64,000 nt of DNA, taken from contig JAJQHJ010000003.1 of the NCBI GenBank assembly GCA_021199795.1, positions 186,001-250,000 of the forward strand. The letters run 5' to 3'. Of this stretch, positions 27,660-36,684 are shown one piece after another. The stretch's first letter is position 1, and the number at the start of each line of letters is the position of its first letter. The translations under genes and the position numbers were made by a program. The DNA comes from Oscillospiraceae bacterium. Lineage in GTDB: Bacteria; Bacillota; Clostridia; Oscillospirales; Ruminococcaceae. A model generated the notes under the pieces. It searched no databases, was not told the DNA's origin, and saw only the letters and a list, made by a program, of their open reading frames with translations.

Positions 27660-27696
27660 AAAGGGATTATCTACACTTGATGGTAGAAATCCCTTT
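27660..27696 (+). terminator. Hairpin after thiN (possible terminator)
   Basis: AAAGGGATT (27660-27668) pairs with AATCCCTTT (27688-27696), and inner CTAC/GTAG also pair. The following T tract is weak. Confidence 0.55.
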
Positions 27697-27926
27697 GTTG
27701 CTTATCTATATTTTGGTTGGAGGAAAAAGAGAAACTGCGATGTTAATAATATAGATCGGATCGTTTACGTTTCATCCGGAAATATTATCTTTCCGAACCC
27801 GTTTTGAATCGTAACGTCACGGAAGTTGTCTTTATCGTTTCTATGCTTCTATTTTAGCATATTTTTTCGGGGAATCAAGAACAGGAAGATTACAAATGGT
27901 GACAACTCGGTTACAAACTCCGCCAA
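27697..27926. other. Intergenic stretch between thiN and the FkbM gene
   Basis: There is no credible gene here. A small hairpin CGGAAA/TTTCCG lies near 27778-27797. Three copies of TTACAAA occur at 27890, 27911 and 27931, phased by 21 and 20 bases; the last lies just inside the end of the FkbM gene. Confidence 0.5.
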
Positions 27927-29000
27927 TCAGTTACAAATCTGTTTACTCACTGCATATAAGTTCGTGTCCCAGGCAGGGTAGTAGGGATAGTGCCTGATAT
28001 AGAGCTTGTAATCCGGATTCATTTCGTGAACCATCAGCGGCAGTTCAAACAAGTCTTCAACCCTGTGGTAAATTGCTATGTTCAGCTTCGGTGAGCATTT
28101 TTCAATAGTATTCCTTGCACCCAGAAGCGCGGCTTTTTCTTCACCCTCAATGTCCATTTTAATAATTGTGCATCCGGAATTTCCGAGAATACTGTCAACA
28201 CTCCTGACCTGAATTTCTACGCCGGAATCACTCCGCCTTATCATTCTCCCTCCGCCCTTGAGGACGTGGGTGACTCCATCCTCACTGCCTGTAGCGGCAT
28301 TTATAAGGTTGATATTCGGCAGGGAAGAGGTGTTTTCACTTAGCTTCCGGAAGTTTCTCTTGTCCGGTTCAACTGCGTATATCCTCCGATACCTGCCATC
28401 AGTAGTTTTCAGGAAATCTGCAATAGTGTCTCCTGTGTATGCGCCCAAATCTACATATACTTCATCACTGCCGGGGTTAAGTATGTTTTCATCAGGCGAG
28501 CTTTCGCAAGCTCTCAGAGGCTCTAGTCTCCCGGTGATTTTGTACTCAACCAGTTTCTCGAAGCAGAGCCTTGACTGTTCATCAGCCAGAAGCTCATATA
28601 CTTCCGAAAGCTTATCGAAATTCTCCTGCATATATTCTTTCGTGAACAGTCCGTCGCCGATAACTGGCATGTCCGGGAAAAAGAGCCTGTGCCGCTTTTC
28701 AATTTCATCTATCTTATCTCTCAGCTCCTGATAACCCGCACCAAAAGCAAGTACTATAGTGAATCTTTCAACCTGGTTCTCGATATCCGAAAGCTTATGA
28801 ATCCTATGCCCCTCAAAAACCTTTTCCCTGACAAATTCATCGCTTGCAAAAATCCCGGCACATGGAATTTTGTACTCGTCAAATATCTTAAGAAGCTTGA
28901 GGCAGCCGTCTCCCATACCATAGATAAATATGGGTTCATCTGTAGACCTGAGAACTTCGAGATACGATTCGAGAGAAAGAAACTTATTTATATCTAACAT
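27927..29000 (-). CDS. FkbM family methyltransferase
   Basis: This 357-aa protein has an N-terminal Rossmann-like half (about 1-140, with FIYGMGDGCLKLL and VLAFGAG) and a C-terminal FkbM SAM-dependent methyltransferase domain. Key segments are YVDLGAYTGDT (SAM loop), IYAVEPDKRNF and KMDIEGEEKAALLGA. Such proteins often O-methylate surface sugars or other glycans; the substrate is unknown. I start at ATG 29000 because GGAG lies 7-10 bases upstream; a TTG at 29012 would place the RBS inside the gene. It is a single gene with a good promoter. Confidence 0.83.
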   Translation of the reverse strand: MLDINKFLSLESYLEVLRSTDEPIFIYGMGDGCLKLLKIFDEYKIPCAGIFASDEFVREKVFEGHRIHKLSDIENQVERFTIVLAFGAGYQELRDKIDEIEKRHRLFFPDMPVIGDGLFTKEYMQENFDKLSEVYELLADEQSRLCFEKLVEYKITGRLEPLRACESSPDENILNPGSDEVYVDLGAYTGDTIADFLKTTDGRYRRIYAVEPDKRNFRKLSENTSSLPNINLINAATGSEDGVTHVLKGGGRMIRRSDSGVEIQVRSVDSILGNSGCTIIKMDIEGEEKAALLGARNTIEKCSPKLNIAIYHRVEDLFELPLMVHEMNPDYKLYIRHYPYYPAWDTNLYAVSKQICN

Positions 29001-29031
29001 AATGCGCTCCAAACTTAGTTTTTATACACCA

Positions 29032-29060
29032 ATTATACGATTTTTCTATGTGAACTGCAA
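29032..29060 (-). promoter_or_regulatory. Promoter of the FkbM gene
   Basis: On the minus strand TTGCAG (complement of 29055-29060) and TATAAT (complement of 29032-29037), 17-base spacing. Confidence 0.65.
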
Positions 29061-29133
29061 CAGAAATTTTCACAACAAGAAAACTTCAGTCAGGTATAAA
29101 TCTGTGACAGCACACAAAATTTAGAAATTGCTA

Positions 29134-29162
29134 TTGCATTCTGAATCAAAAACGAATAAAAT
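29134..29162 (+). promoter_or_regulatory. Promoter of coaX
   Basis: TTGCAT (29134-29139) and TAAAAT (29157-29162), 17-base spacing, 30 bases before the coaX start. Confidence 0.65.
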
Positions 29163-29192
29163 ATATCCATAAACTCACACGGGAGAATAGCT

Positions 29193-29966
29193 ATGGTTTT
29201 TACTGTTGATGCCGGAAATACAAATATAGTCCTCGGCGTGTTTGACGACGAAGGAAAGCTCATATTCACTTCAAGAGTGGCGACTGAAGCCTCGAAAACT
29301 GAGGATCAGTACGCTGTAGCTTTTGGTGACATTTTGCGCCTTTACGGAGTCGACAAGGCAGAGATAACTGGCGCGGCAATTTCAACTGTCGTTCCTCAGC
29401 TGACAACTGTCCTGAAAAACGCTGTAAGGAAGCTTTTCAAGGTTGATGCAGTGGTAGTCGGCGCAGGTATAAAAACCGGTCTGAATATAAAAATCGGAAA
29501 TCCCGCAAGCCTCGGTGCAGATCTTGTCTGTGGAGCGGTCGGCGCACTTATGAAGTACGCTCCTCCGCTTATCATCTTCGACTTCGGAACTGCCACAACA
29601 ATTTCCGGAATCGATCAGGACGGAAGCTTCCTTGGAGGTTCGATTATTCCTGGCGTTAATGTCTCGCTGCGTGCTCTTTCTTCATCAGCGGCTCAGCTTC
29701 AGGATATAAACCCTGATTCTGGGACAATCGATGTCATAGGTGCAGACACAGCAGGCTCAATGCGCTCGGGAGTAATACTCGGCAACGCTTCGATGATGGA
29801 CGGAATGATAGAAAGATACCGTTCTGAATTAGGAGCTGACGCCAGAGTAATAGCAACCGGTGGCTTGGCTTCAAGCATAGTCCCTTATTGCAAAACAGAG
29901 GGAATCGTTCTTGACGGCGGACTTCTTTTGGACGGTCTCTACGCCATATATCAGAAAAACCGATAA
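29193..29966 (+). CDS. coaX: Type III pantothenate kinase
   Basis: This 257-aa cytosolic kinase phosphorylates pantothenate, the first step of coenzyme A synthesis. It has the ASKHA-type TVDAGNTNIVLGVF loop, a GADLVCGAVGA segment with the catalytic Asp, IFDFGTATT and GGSIIPGV. The type III enzyme needs a monovalent cation and is not inhibited by CoA in characterised members. It is followed after 76 bases by an ECF S component that probably imports its substrate. Confidence 0.95.
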   Translation: MVFTVDAGNTNIVLGVFDDEGKLIFTSRVATEASKTEDQYAVAFGDILRLYGVDKAEITGAAISTVVPQLTTVLKNAVRKLFKVDAVVVGAGIKTGLNIKIGNPASLGADLVCGAVGALMKYAPPLIIFDFGTATTISGIDQDGSFLGGSIIPGVNVSLRALSSSAAQLQDINPDSGTIDVIGADTAGSMRSGVILGNASMMDGMIERYRSELGADARVIATGGLASSIVPYCKTEGIVLDGGLLLDGLYAIYQKNR

Positions 29967-30042
29967 AACAATCTGTTCTACTTTGTGGGTTTAAATACGG
30001 CGATTTACCGATATATTCGGAAATCAGTCAGGAGTAGATAAT

Positions 30043-30639
30043 ATGCAAAAAACAAATTCCGCAAAAATCAGGCAGCTCACAATCCTCGGAATGCTGACAG
30101 CCATAGTTGTAGTTCTTCAGCTGCTTGGCTCATTCATTCACTTCGGAATGTTCTCAATTTCGCTGGTGCTCATCCCGATAGTAGTTGGCGCGGCACTCTG
30201 TGGACCTTGGGCAGGAGCATGGCTCGGCTTCGTGTTCAGTATCGTTGTTCTCATTTCGGGAGACGCCGCGGCGTTCTTAGTAGTCAATGTCCCTGGAACG
30301 ATACTTACGGTTATCCTCAAGGGCACATGCGCAGGACTCGTTGCAGGTTTGGTATTCAGCCTTGTGAATAAGCTTAAATTCAAAGGAAGTAAATACGTTG
30401 CAACAGTAGCGGCGGCAGTTGTTTGCCCGGTTGTCAACACCGGAATCTTCCTTATCGGCTGCTTCCTGTTCTTCTATGACACTGTAGCAGGATGGGCATC
30501 TGCTTTGGGATATCAGAACGCTGTTGCGTACATGTTCTTGGTTCTTGCCGGTGGCAACTTCCTCTTTGAGCTCCTCTTCAACGTGATTTTGAGTCCCGTC
30601 ATAGTGCGGATAGTTAATATAGGCGAAAAGACTGCGTAA
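30043..30639 (+). CDS. ECF transporter S component, probably pantothenate-specific
   Basis: This 198-aa membrane protein has about six hydrophobic helices and the S-component N-terminal pattern (RQLTILGMLTAIVVVLQLLG). S components bind a vitamin and dock onto a shared ECF energising module, which is not here. The gene follows coaX in the same direction, so pantothenate is the likely substrate (a PanT-like role), by context only. AGGAG precedes the ATG. Other vitamins remain possible. Confidence 0.75.
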   Translation: MQKTNSAKIRQLTILGMLTAIVVVLQLLGSFIHFGMFSISLVLIPIVVGAALCGPWAGAWLGFVFSIVVLISGDAAAFLVVNVPGTILTVILKGTCAGLVAGLVFSLVNKLKFKGSKYVATVAAAVVCPVVNTGIFLIGCFLFFYDTVAGWASALGYQNAVAYMFLVLAGGNFLFELLFNVILSPVIVRIVNIGEKTA

Positions 30640-30685
30640 TTTTTCTGACTGATGGGTTTAAAATACCTGTCAGCCATTTTTATGC

Positions 30686-30714
30686 TTGACAAACTTTTGT
30701 AACTGTGTTATCAT
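30686..30714 (+). promoter_or_regulatory. Promoter of the valS T-box operon
   Basis: TTGACA (30686-30691) and TATCAT (30709-30714), 17-base spacing, immediately upstream of the T-box leader. Confidence 0.75.
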
Positions 30715-30719
30715 ACAGG

Positions 30720-30926
30720 GTATAAAGGCTTTGATGAAGAGCGGTAAGGGTAAATTTCTTTAAAGAGAGACGACGGTTGGTGCAAGTCGTCAGGAAATCC
30801 TTAGCCGGTAGCTTCTGAGCCGACGGAAAGAAAGGGGAGTTCCCAAGTAGAATCCGTCCGTGTGGCGAACGTTATCTGCATTAAGAGGCAGGAACTATAT
30901 TTTCTGCAATTTGAGTGGTACCGCGG
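30720..30926 (+). promoter_or_regulatory. T-box leader controlling valS
   Basis: The T-box sequence TGGTACCGCGG (30916-30926) is intact, and the Stem I distal loop reads GGTTGGTGCAAG within GACGAC/GTCGTC arms (about 30767-30790). The lower part of Stem I can pair CGGTAAGG with CCTTAGCCG, leaving GTA (30808-30810) exposed. GUA is a valine codon and the probable specifier. Uncharged tRNA-Val should stabilise the antiterminator and allow valS transcription. Confidence 0.93.
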
Positions 30927-30933
30927 GTTATCT

Positions 30934-30962
30934 CGTCTCAAGAAATTCTTGAGGCGTTTTTT
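30934..30962 (+). terminator. Regulated terminator of the valS T-box
   Basis: CGTCTCAAGA (30934-30943) pairs with TCTTGAGGCG (30947-30956), followed by six T. Confidence 0.9.
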
Positions 30963-30998
30963 ATTTCGCGGAATTTATAAAAGAAAGGTTCATCCAAA

Positions 30999-33617
30999 AT
31001 GAAAAAGGAAATGTCCAAGCTCTATGAGCCGAAAGCTGTTGAAGACAAGATCTATCAGTATTGGCTTGATAACGACTGCTTCAAGGCCCATCGTGACCCT
31101 GAAAAGCAGCACTACACCATCGTTATTCCTCCGCCGAACATAACCGGTCAGCTCCATATGGGACATGCTCTTGACAATACCCTCCAGGATATTCTTGTAA
31201 GATACAAGAGAATGTCCGGCTATGCCACGCTCTGGGTTCCCGGAACCGACCATGCTTCCATAGCTACTGAGGCTAAGATAGTTGAATCGATGCGCAAAGA
31301 GGGCTTGACCAAGGACGACCTTGGCAGAGACGGCTTTTTAGAGCGTGCCTGGGCATGGAAAGAAAAGTATGGTGGAAGAATCATCGAGCAGCTGAAGAAA
31401 CTTGGCTCCTCCTGTGACTGGTCACGTGAAAGATTCACTCTCGACGAGGGCTGTTCAAAGGCTGTAAAGGAAGTATTCGTAAAGTACTATGAAAAAGGAC
31501 TTATCTACAGAGGAGAGAGAATCATAAACTGGTGCCCTCACTGCATGACCTCCATTTCCAATGCAGAGGTTGAGTATGAAGACCAGGCAGGGCACTTCTG
31601 GCATTTGAGATATCCTCTCACCGACGGTTCCGGCTGGCTTGAGCTTGCAACAACGAGACCCGAAACCCTCCTCGGCGATACCGCAGTAGCAGTAAATCCA
31701 AAGGATGAAAGATATAAGGAATACGTCGGAAAGACCGTAACATTGCCTCTTGTCGGAAGAGTTATCCCTGTAGTTGCTGATTCTTATGTTGATATGGAAT
31801 TTGGAACCGGTGTTGTAAAGATCACTCCTGCTCACGACCCGAACGACTTTGAAGTGGGACAGCGTCACAATCTGCCTGTCATCAACGTAATGACTGATGA
31901 CGCTAAGATTGTCGATGACTATCCGAAGTATGCCGGAATGGACAGATTCGAGGCAAGAAAAGCAATAGTCGAAGATCTGGAAGCCGGAGGATATCTCGTT
32001 TCAGTTGAAGAGCATGAACACAATGTTGGAACCTGCTACCGCTGCGGAACCACAATCGAGCCGAGAGTCTCTCTCCAGTGGTTCGTCAAGATGGCTGATC
32101 TGGCTAAGCCTGCAATCGAGGTTGTCAGAAACGGCGATATCAAGTTTGTTCCCGAAAGATTTGAGAAGAACTACTTCAACTGGATGGAGGACATCCGTGA
32201 CTGGTGTATTTCCCGCCAGCTCTGGTGGGGTCACAGAATCCCTGCATTCTACTGCGATGATTGTGGTGAAATGGTTGTAACGAAAGAAGATTCCGCCACC
32301 TGCCCGCATTGCGGCAAGCCTATGCGTCAGGATCCCGATACACTCGACACCTGGTTCAGCTCTGCACTTTGGCCTTTCTCGACTCTCGGCTGGCCAGACG
32401 ATACTGAAGATTTAAAATATTTCTACCCGACCTCGACAATGGTCACAGGCTATGACATCATAACATTCTGGGTTTCAAGAATGATAGTAGCCGGAATGGA
32501 GCATATGCACGAAAAGCCTTTCGATACAGTCTTCATCCACGGTCTAGTAAGAGATTCTCAGGGCAGAAAGATGTCTAAATCTCTTGGAAACGGCATTGAT
32601 CCTCTTGAAATCATCGACCAGTATGGTGCAGATGCTCTGAGATTCATGCTTGCATCCGGAAACTCTCCCGGAAACGATATGAGATATTCTGACGAAAAGG
32701 TCAAGTCAGCCCGCAACTTTGCTAATAAACTCTGGAATGCAACAAGATATATCATGATGAACCTGCCCGATGGTATGGAGATTACAGGTGATCTTCCCGA
32801 AACTTTAACTCTTGAAGACAAGTGGGTCGTTTCAAAGCTCAACACTCTTGCCAGGGAGGTCAGCGAGAATATCGATAAGTTTGAGCTCGGTGTTGCTGCT
32901 TCAAAGCTCTACGACTTCATCTGGGATGTATTCTGCGACTGGTATATCGAGCTCACCAAGCCGAGAATCTCAGCTGGTGGCGAAACAGCAGAATCGGCAC
33001 AGAAAGTTTTAGTCTGGGCTATGATTAGGATATTAAAGCTTCTTCATCCGTTCATGCCGTTCATAACAGAAGAAATCTGGCAGAACTTAAAGGGCGGAAC
33101 TCCTCTTATGCTTGAAAGCTATCCTGTTTATGAGGAAGCCCTCAATTATCCTGAAGAGGAATATGACTTTGAGAAGATTATCGAAGCTATCAAGGCTATA
33201 AGAAATCTTCGCTCCGGCATGAATGTACCTCCGTCGAAAAAAGCCGAGCTTTTCATCGAAACGTCACATGCAGAGATATTTGAGAAAGGTATAATGTTCT
33301 TTGAACGCCTTGCCTATGCTTCATCAGTTGAGATAATGGAAAAGGTTGAAAAAGACGGCTGTGTAACTGCTGTTACCGATCAGGCGAGACTCTTTATCCC
33401 TCTCAGCGAGATTATCGACAAGGACAAGGAACTTGCAAGACTCAACCGCGAGAAAGCATCAGCTGAAAAGGATATTTCAATAATCTCAGGCAAGCTTAAT
33501 AATGAGGGCTTCCTTAAAAAAGCTCCTGCACAGCTTGTTGAAGCTGAAAAGGAAAAGCTTGAGCGTGCTAAGGATAAGCTTTCAAAGATTGAGCAGTCAA
33601 TAAGCGACCTGTCGTAA
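30999..33617 (+). CDS. valS: Valine--tRNA ligase
   Basis: This 872-aa class I synthetase charges tRNA-Val. It carries the HIGH-type motif in PPPNITGQLHMGHAL, the editing CP1 domain (TTRPETLLGDTAVAV), paired cysteines in CPHCMTS, CYRCG and CDDCGE, and the KMSKS motif in GRKMSKSLGN. The C-terminal 60 residues form the coiled-coil tRNA-binding arm. AAAGG precedes the ATG at the expected distance. The T-box leader sets its expression. A CPBP protease gene follows after 27 bases. Confidence 0.97.
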   Translation: MKKEMSKLYEPKAVEDKIYQYWLDNDCFKAHRDPEKQHYTIVIPPPNITGQLHMGHALDNTLQDILVRYKRMSGYATLWVPGTDHASIATEAKIVESMRKEGLTKDDLGRDGFLERAWAWKEKYGGRIIEQLKKLGSSCDWSRERFTLDEGCSKAVKEVFVKYYEKGLIYRGERIINWCPHCMTSISNAEVEYEDQAGHFWHLRYPLTDGSGWLELATTRPETLLGDTAVAVNPKDERYKEYVGKTVTLPLVGRVIPVVADSYVDMEFGTGVVKITPAHDPNDFEVGQRHNLPVINVMTDDAKIVDDYPKYAGMDRFEARKAIVEDLEAGGYLVSVEEHEHNVGTCYRCGTTIEPRVSLQWFVKMADLAKPAIEVVRNGDIKFVPERFEKNYFNWMEDIRDWCISRQLWWGHRIPAFYCDDCGEMVVTKEDSATCPHCGKPMRQDPDTLDTWFSSALWPFSTLGWPDDTEDLKYFYPTSTMVTGYDIITFWVSRMIVAGMEHMHEKPFDTVFIHGLVRDSQGRKMSKSLGNGIDPLEIIDQYGADALRFMLASGNSPGNDMRYSDEKVKSARNFANKLWNATRYIMMNLPDGMEITGDLPETLTLEDKWVVSKLNTLAREVSENIDKFELGVAASKLYDFIWDVFCDWYIELTKPRISAGGETAESAQKVLVWAMIRILKLLHPFMPFITEEIWQNLKGGTPLMLESYPVYEEALNYPEEEYDFEKIIEAIKAIRNLRSGMNVPPSKKAELFIETSHAEIFEKGIMFFERLAYASSVEIMEKVEKDGCVTAVTDQARLFIPLSEIIDKDKELARLNREKASAEKDISIISGKLNNEGFLKKAPAQLVEAEKEKLERAKDKLSKIEQSISDLS

Positions 33618-33644
33618 GGCTACGATTGGAAAAGGAGAAGATAA

Positions 33645-34958
33645 ATGAGAATAACCGTAAGTAAGCATCCAATACTCTGGAGCATTGTCACTGTAGTTGT
33701 GTTCCTGATTGCATTGTGGCTTCCTGCAATTCTTCTGGCATACTTCGGACCTGACTTCTTTGTCACAAACGGAGACTATCTCTATCAGGGCACAACAGAG
33801 TGCGCGACTTCGTTAATAGGAATCGGCTTTGTCGCACTGCTGGGCTATGGATGGATATGGAACGAGCGTGGAAAGGGTCTCGGGAAAGGTTTTCTCTGCG
33901 CCGGATACTTCATTCTGGTGTCGCTATATTCACTGGTAATCTATATAGCAGATATCGCCTTGATGGATAGTGCGGAGTTTAATCCTCTGTGGCAGATTGT
34001 AGTATATGTTCTGACGGTGCTTCTTATAGGACTGGCTGAGGAGACGTTCTTCCGAGGAATCGTTGCGAATCTGTTCTTGGATAAGTATGGCAATGACCCT
34101 GCCGGAGTGTGGTGCGCAACAATCTGCTCCGGAATGGTTTTCGGACTCATGCATCTTTCAAACCTCATGTCGTCCGATACTGTCGGCGTCCTGGTTCAGG
34201 TAGTAGCGGCGTGTGCCATGGGAATGGCTCTTACGGCGATATACTACCGTTGTCGCAATATCTGGGTGCTGATTTTGGTTCATGCATTTGTTGATTTCTG
34301 TGGAGCATTTTATTCCGGATTCATAGCCGGAGGCTCACTTTCGTCGACGATAAGCAGCTACGAACCATACCAGTGCATATCAGCACTTCCGTATATCGTA
34401 GTCACCATAGTTCTGCTGAGACCTAGGAAGATGCGCGAAATAATTGTGCTTCACCGCCTCAGTGGAGTGGAGGACACCTCGGTTGGAGTTGTCATACCTG
34501 AGGAGAATCTGAAATCCTCCCCGAAATCCAGGAAAAGCTGCATCATTGCAATTATTCTTGCTGTAGTGATTCTCTTAGGTCTATATGGTGCTGCGGTGTA
34601 TGCTTCAGACTACTCAAATTCTATATCGTATGAATACAGCGGAGAATGGGATGGCGAAGCATACTTCGGAACAGATGCAATGACATTTACAACTCTTCAC
34701 ACTGCTGAATACACATTCACAATCTCAAATCTTCCGTCGACTAATTCGGCCTCTATGACACTAATCGTCACAGATTCAAGTGGCGAGACTGTCTATAGTG
34801 AAACATTCGAGGGCAGAACAAGTGCAGTCAGAAGCATTGAGCTTCAGGAGGGCGAGACTTACACGGTCTCAATAAACTACGATTATTCAAAAGTAGGTGA
34901 TCTCGCTGAGGGCGAACGTGATTATATGACATCTATCACGGTCGAATATATCGAATAG
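33645..34958 (+). CDS. CPBP family intramembrane metalloprotease with C-terminal extracytoplasmic domain
   Basis: This 437-aa membrane protein has the CAAX/Abi motifs: EETFFRG (Glu132, Glu133), FGLMHLS (His170) and HAFVDF (His213), the predicted zinc site. These proteases cleave membrane or signal peptides; some protect against bacteriocins. After the helical core a cytoplasmic basic stretch (about 265-300) leads to one more membrane helix (about 303-325), then about 110 residues of beta-rich sequence ending at the C terminus. That added domain is unusual for the family. AAAAGGAG precedes the ATG; cotranscription with valS is likely. Confidence 0.8.
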   Translation: MRITVSKHPILWSIVTVVVFLIALWLPAILLAYFGPDFFVTNGDYLYQGTTECATSLIGIGFVALLGYGWIWNERGKGLGKGFLCAGYFILVSLYSLVIYIADIALMDSAEFNPLWQIVVYVLTVLLIGLAEETFFRGIVANLFLDKYGNDPAGVWCATICSGMVFGLMHLSNLMSSDTVGVLVQVVAACAMGMALTAIYYRCRNIWVLILVHAFVDFCGAFYSGFIAGGSLSSTISSYEPYQCISALPYIVVTIVLLRPRKMREIIVLHRLSGVEDTSVGVVIPEENLKSSPKSRKSCIIAIILAVVILLGLYGAAVYASDYSNSISYEYSGEWDGEAYFGTDAMTFTTLHTAEYTFTISNLPSTNSASMTLIVTDSSGETVYSETFEGRTSAVRSIELQEGETYTVSINYDYSKVGDLAEGERDYMTSITVEYIE

Positions 34959-34964
34959 AACTAT

Positions 34965-34996
34965 AAAAGTCCCATCTTGGCAGGTGGGACTTTTTT
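34965..34996. terminator. Bidirectional terminator between the CPBP gene and sigF
   Basis: AAAAGTCCCA (34965-34974) pairs with TGGGACTTTT (34985-34994), T runs on both strands. Confidence 0.9.
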
Positions 34997-34999
34997 ATT

Positions 35000-35689
35000 T
35001 CAGAAAAGCTTTTCTCTTAGGTAGAGAAGAAGCTTTTTCTCACGCCTCGATACCTGCACCTGAGTCATGCCGAGCCTTTTTGCAGTTGCTTGTTGAGTGA
35101 GGTCTAGACTGAATCTGCAATAAATCAACGCTTTGTCTCTGTCGTCAAGCTCGTTTAAGGCTTGCCTGAGTGCAAGTGAATTCGTTATTTTAGTCTCCGG
35201 AGATTCCACCGGCAAATCAAGCTGAGGCTCTCCATCTTCACATGGTGTCAGGCTCACAGTTGGCTGACTTACACTCAGAGCTTCGATAATTTCCTCCTGC
35301 GAAAACCCTGTTATTTCTGAAAGCTCGCTTATGGTCGGCTCTCTGCCGTTGTCAAGCTCGAATCTGCCAGAAGCTCTGGAAACAGCAAGTGAACGCTCTT
35401 TGACCGAGCGGGAAACCTTGAGACTTCCCCCGTCACGAAAGAGCCTTTTGATTTCACCTAAGATTACAGGCACAGCATATGTCGAGAACCGGACACCTCT
35501 GTCCGGATCAAATGAGCGTACAGCTTTTACCAGTCCTACGCAGCCAGCACTGTACAGCTCTTCATATTCTATCCCTTTTCCTTTGAATCTCCCTGCACAC
35601 AGTCTTACAAGACCAAGATTACTTTCAACAGTGATTTCTTCCTTTGTATCGGGAAACGCTTCATTTTTGACGAAGGTCTGAATGCTCAT
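35000..35689 (-). CDS. sigF: Sporulation sigma factor sigma-F
   Basis: This 229-aa forespore-specific sigma factor has region 2 (NLGLVRLCAGRF, YEELYSAGCVGLVKAV, FDPDRGVRFSTYAVPVILGEIKR), region 3 and region 4.2 (LTQQATAKRLGMTQVQVSRREKK). It is held inactive by SpoIIAB, encoded just upstream (7 bases apart). It is third in the spoIIA operon. Gene order matches Bacillus, except that dacF is not at the head. Confidence 0.96.
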   Translation of the reverse strand: MSIQTFVKNEAFPDTKEEITVESNLGLVRLCAGRFKGKGIEYEELYSAGCVGLVKAVRSFDPDRGVRFSTYAVPVILGEIKRLFRDGGSLKVSRSVKERSLAVSRASGRFELDNGREPTISELSEITGFSQEEIIEALSVSQPTVSLTPCEDGEPQLDLPVESPETKITNSLALRQALNELDDRDKALIYCRFSLDLTQQATAKRLGMTQVQVSRREKKLLLYLREKLF

Positions 35690-35696
35690 AATTTCT

Positions 35697-36143
35697 TTAT
35701 AGCTTTGTCCTGAGCTTTTTGCGGAGAGTTACAGTTGTACCGGAGCCGGGTTTGCTCGTCACCTTAATCTCATCGCAGAAGCTTTCCATAACGGAGAACC
35801 CAAGACCGGAGCGTTCCTCTTCCGGATGTGTAGTAAACAGCGGCTCCATTGCCTGTCCTATATCCTCGATTCCGCATCCACGGTCTTTTATTTTTATGTA
35901 TACAGTTCTGTCGGCATAGACTCTGACTGTAAGCTCGATGTCACCGGTGGTGTCCCTGTATGCGTGAACGATGCAATTCGTTACCGCCTCACTCACAGCT
36001 GTCTTTATATCGATAAGCTCGTCCATCCTTGGATCCAATAGCCCCACAAAGCTACTGACAGCAGTCCTGGCAAAGCCCTCATTCAGGGAAAGGGCAGGGA
36101 ATATAAGCTTCATTTCGTTAGTGGGTTTAGTCTTGTTAGCCAT
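35697..36143 (-). CDS. spoIIAB: Anti-sigma-F factor / serine kinase
   Basis: This 148-aa GHKL kinase binds sigma-F and phosphorylates SpoIIAA. The ATP site is seen in EAVTNCIVHAY (N box), DRGCGI (G1) and SGLGFSVM (G2). I start at ATG 36143, which has AAAGGAGG 8 bases upstream; a TTG 21 bases earlier would put the RBS inside the gene. The start overlaps the end of spoIIAA by 8 bases. Confidence 0.95.
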   Translation of the reverse strand: MANKTKPTNEMKLIFPALSLNEGFARTAVSSFVGLLDPRMDELIDIKTAVSEAVTNCIVHAYRDTTGDIELTVRVYADRTVYIKIKDRGCGIEDIGQAMEPLFTTHPEEERSGLGFSVMESFCDEIKVTSKPGSGTTVTLRKKLRTKL

Positions 36144-36471
36144 TTTCTTTGCCTCCTTTTCCAAAATCAGATCCCGTCAGCTTGTCCATTCCTGCAATCG
36201 TCATAACTTTCTCTATATATGGCGGCATGTTTATGAGCTCGACTCTTCCGCCTATTTCTTTCATACCGAGGTTTCTTCCCATCACAAGACCTACTCCTGA
36301 GCTATCCATAAACGTAACTCCTGAAAAGTCAAGCCTCAGAAGCAAGGGCTTATTATCATTTATAGCTGTGTCTATGTCCATTCTCAGCCATTTTGCACTG
36401 TGGTGGTCAATCTCGCCGGTTATCTTAGCGACAAGGACATTATCGCCGTCAGGTTCAATATATACAGGCAT
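36136..36471 (-). CDS. spoIIAA: Anti-anti-sigma factor
   Basis: This 111-aa STAS-domain protein releases sigma-F from SpoIIAB when unphosphorylated. The phosphorylation site is in VTFMDSSGVGL with Ser58, the same position as in Bacillus subtilis. SpoIIE, which should dephosphorylate it, is not in the window. It is the first gene of the operon. No sigma-H-type promoter was confidently recognised in the AT-rich region upstream. Confidence 0.95.
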   Translation of the reverse strand: MPVYIEPDGDNVLVAKITGEIDHHSAKWLRMDIDTAINDNKPLLLRLDFSGVTFMDSSGVGLVMGRNLGMKEIGGRVELINMPPYIEKVMTIAGMDKLTGSDFGKGGKENG

Positions 36472-36574
36472 GATGCTTTACTCTCTTTCTTTTTTCTTTT
36501 TGCATAATTTTAAGGCTGCAAATGCACGAAATCTGTCACAGTCGGAAGATTTGAAAAAATTTTTTAAAAACCTC

Positions 36575-36602
36575 TTGACTTTCGCTGAAAAAGGGGTATA
36601 CT
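36575..36602 (+). promoter_or_regulatory. Promoter of the hrcA-grpE-dnaK-dnaJ operon
   Basis: TTGACT (36575-36580) and TATACT (36597-36602), 16-base spacing. A TATAAT at 36602-36607 overlaps it. The CIRCE element begins within a few bases. Confidence 0.65.
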
Positions 36603-36606
36603 ATAA

Positions 36607-36633
36607 TTAACACTCGGATAGAAAGAGTGCTAA
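36607..36633 (+). promoter_or_regulatory. CIRCE operator (HrcA binding site)
   Basis: TTAACACTC - 9 bases - GAGTGCTAA is a CIRCE element with one mismatch in the left arm (consensus TTAGCACTC). It overlaps the start of transcription and lies 51 bases before the chosen hrcA start. Confidence 0.96.
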
Positions 36634-36684
36634 CACTTAAAAATTCAAATTGCCAACAGTATAATTTCAAAGGTGAGGAATATT

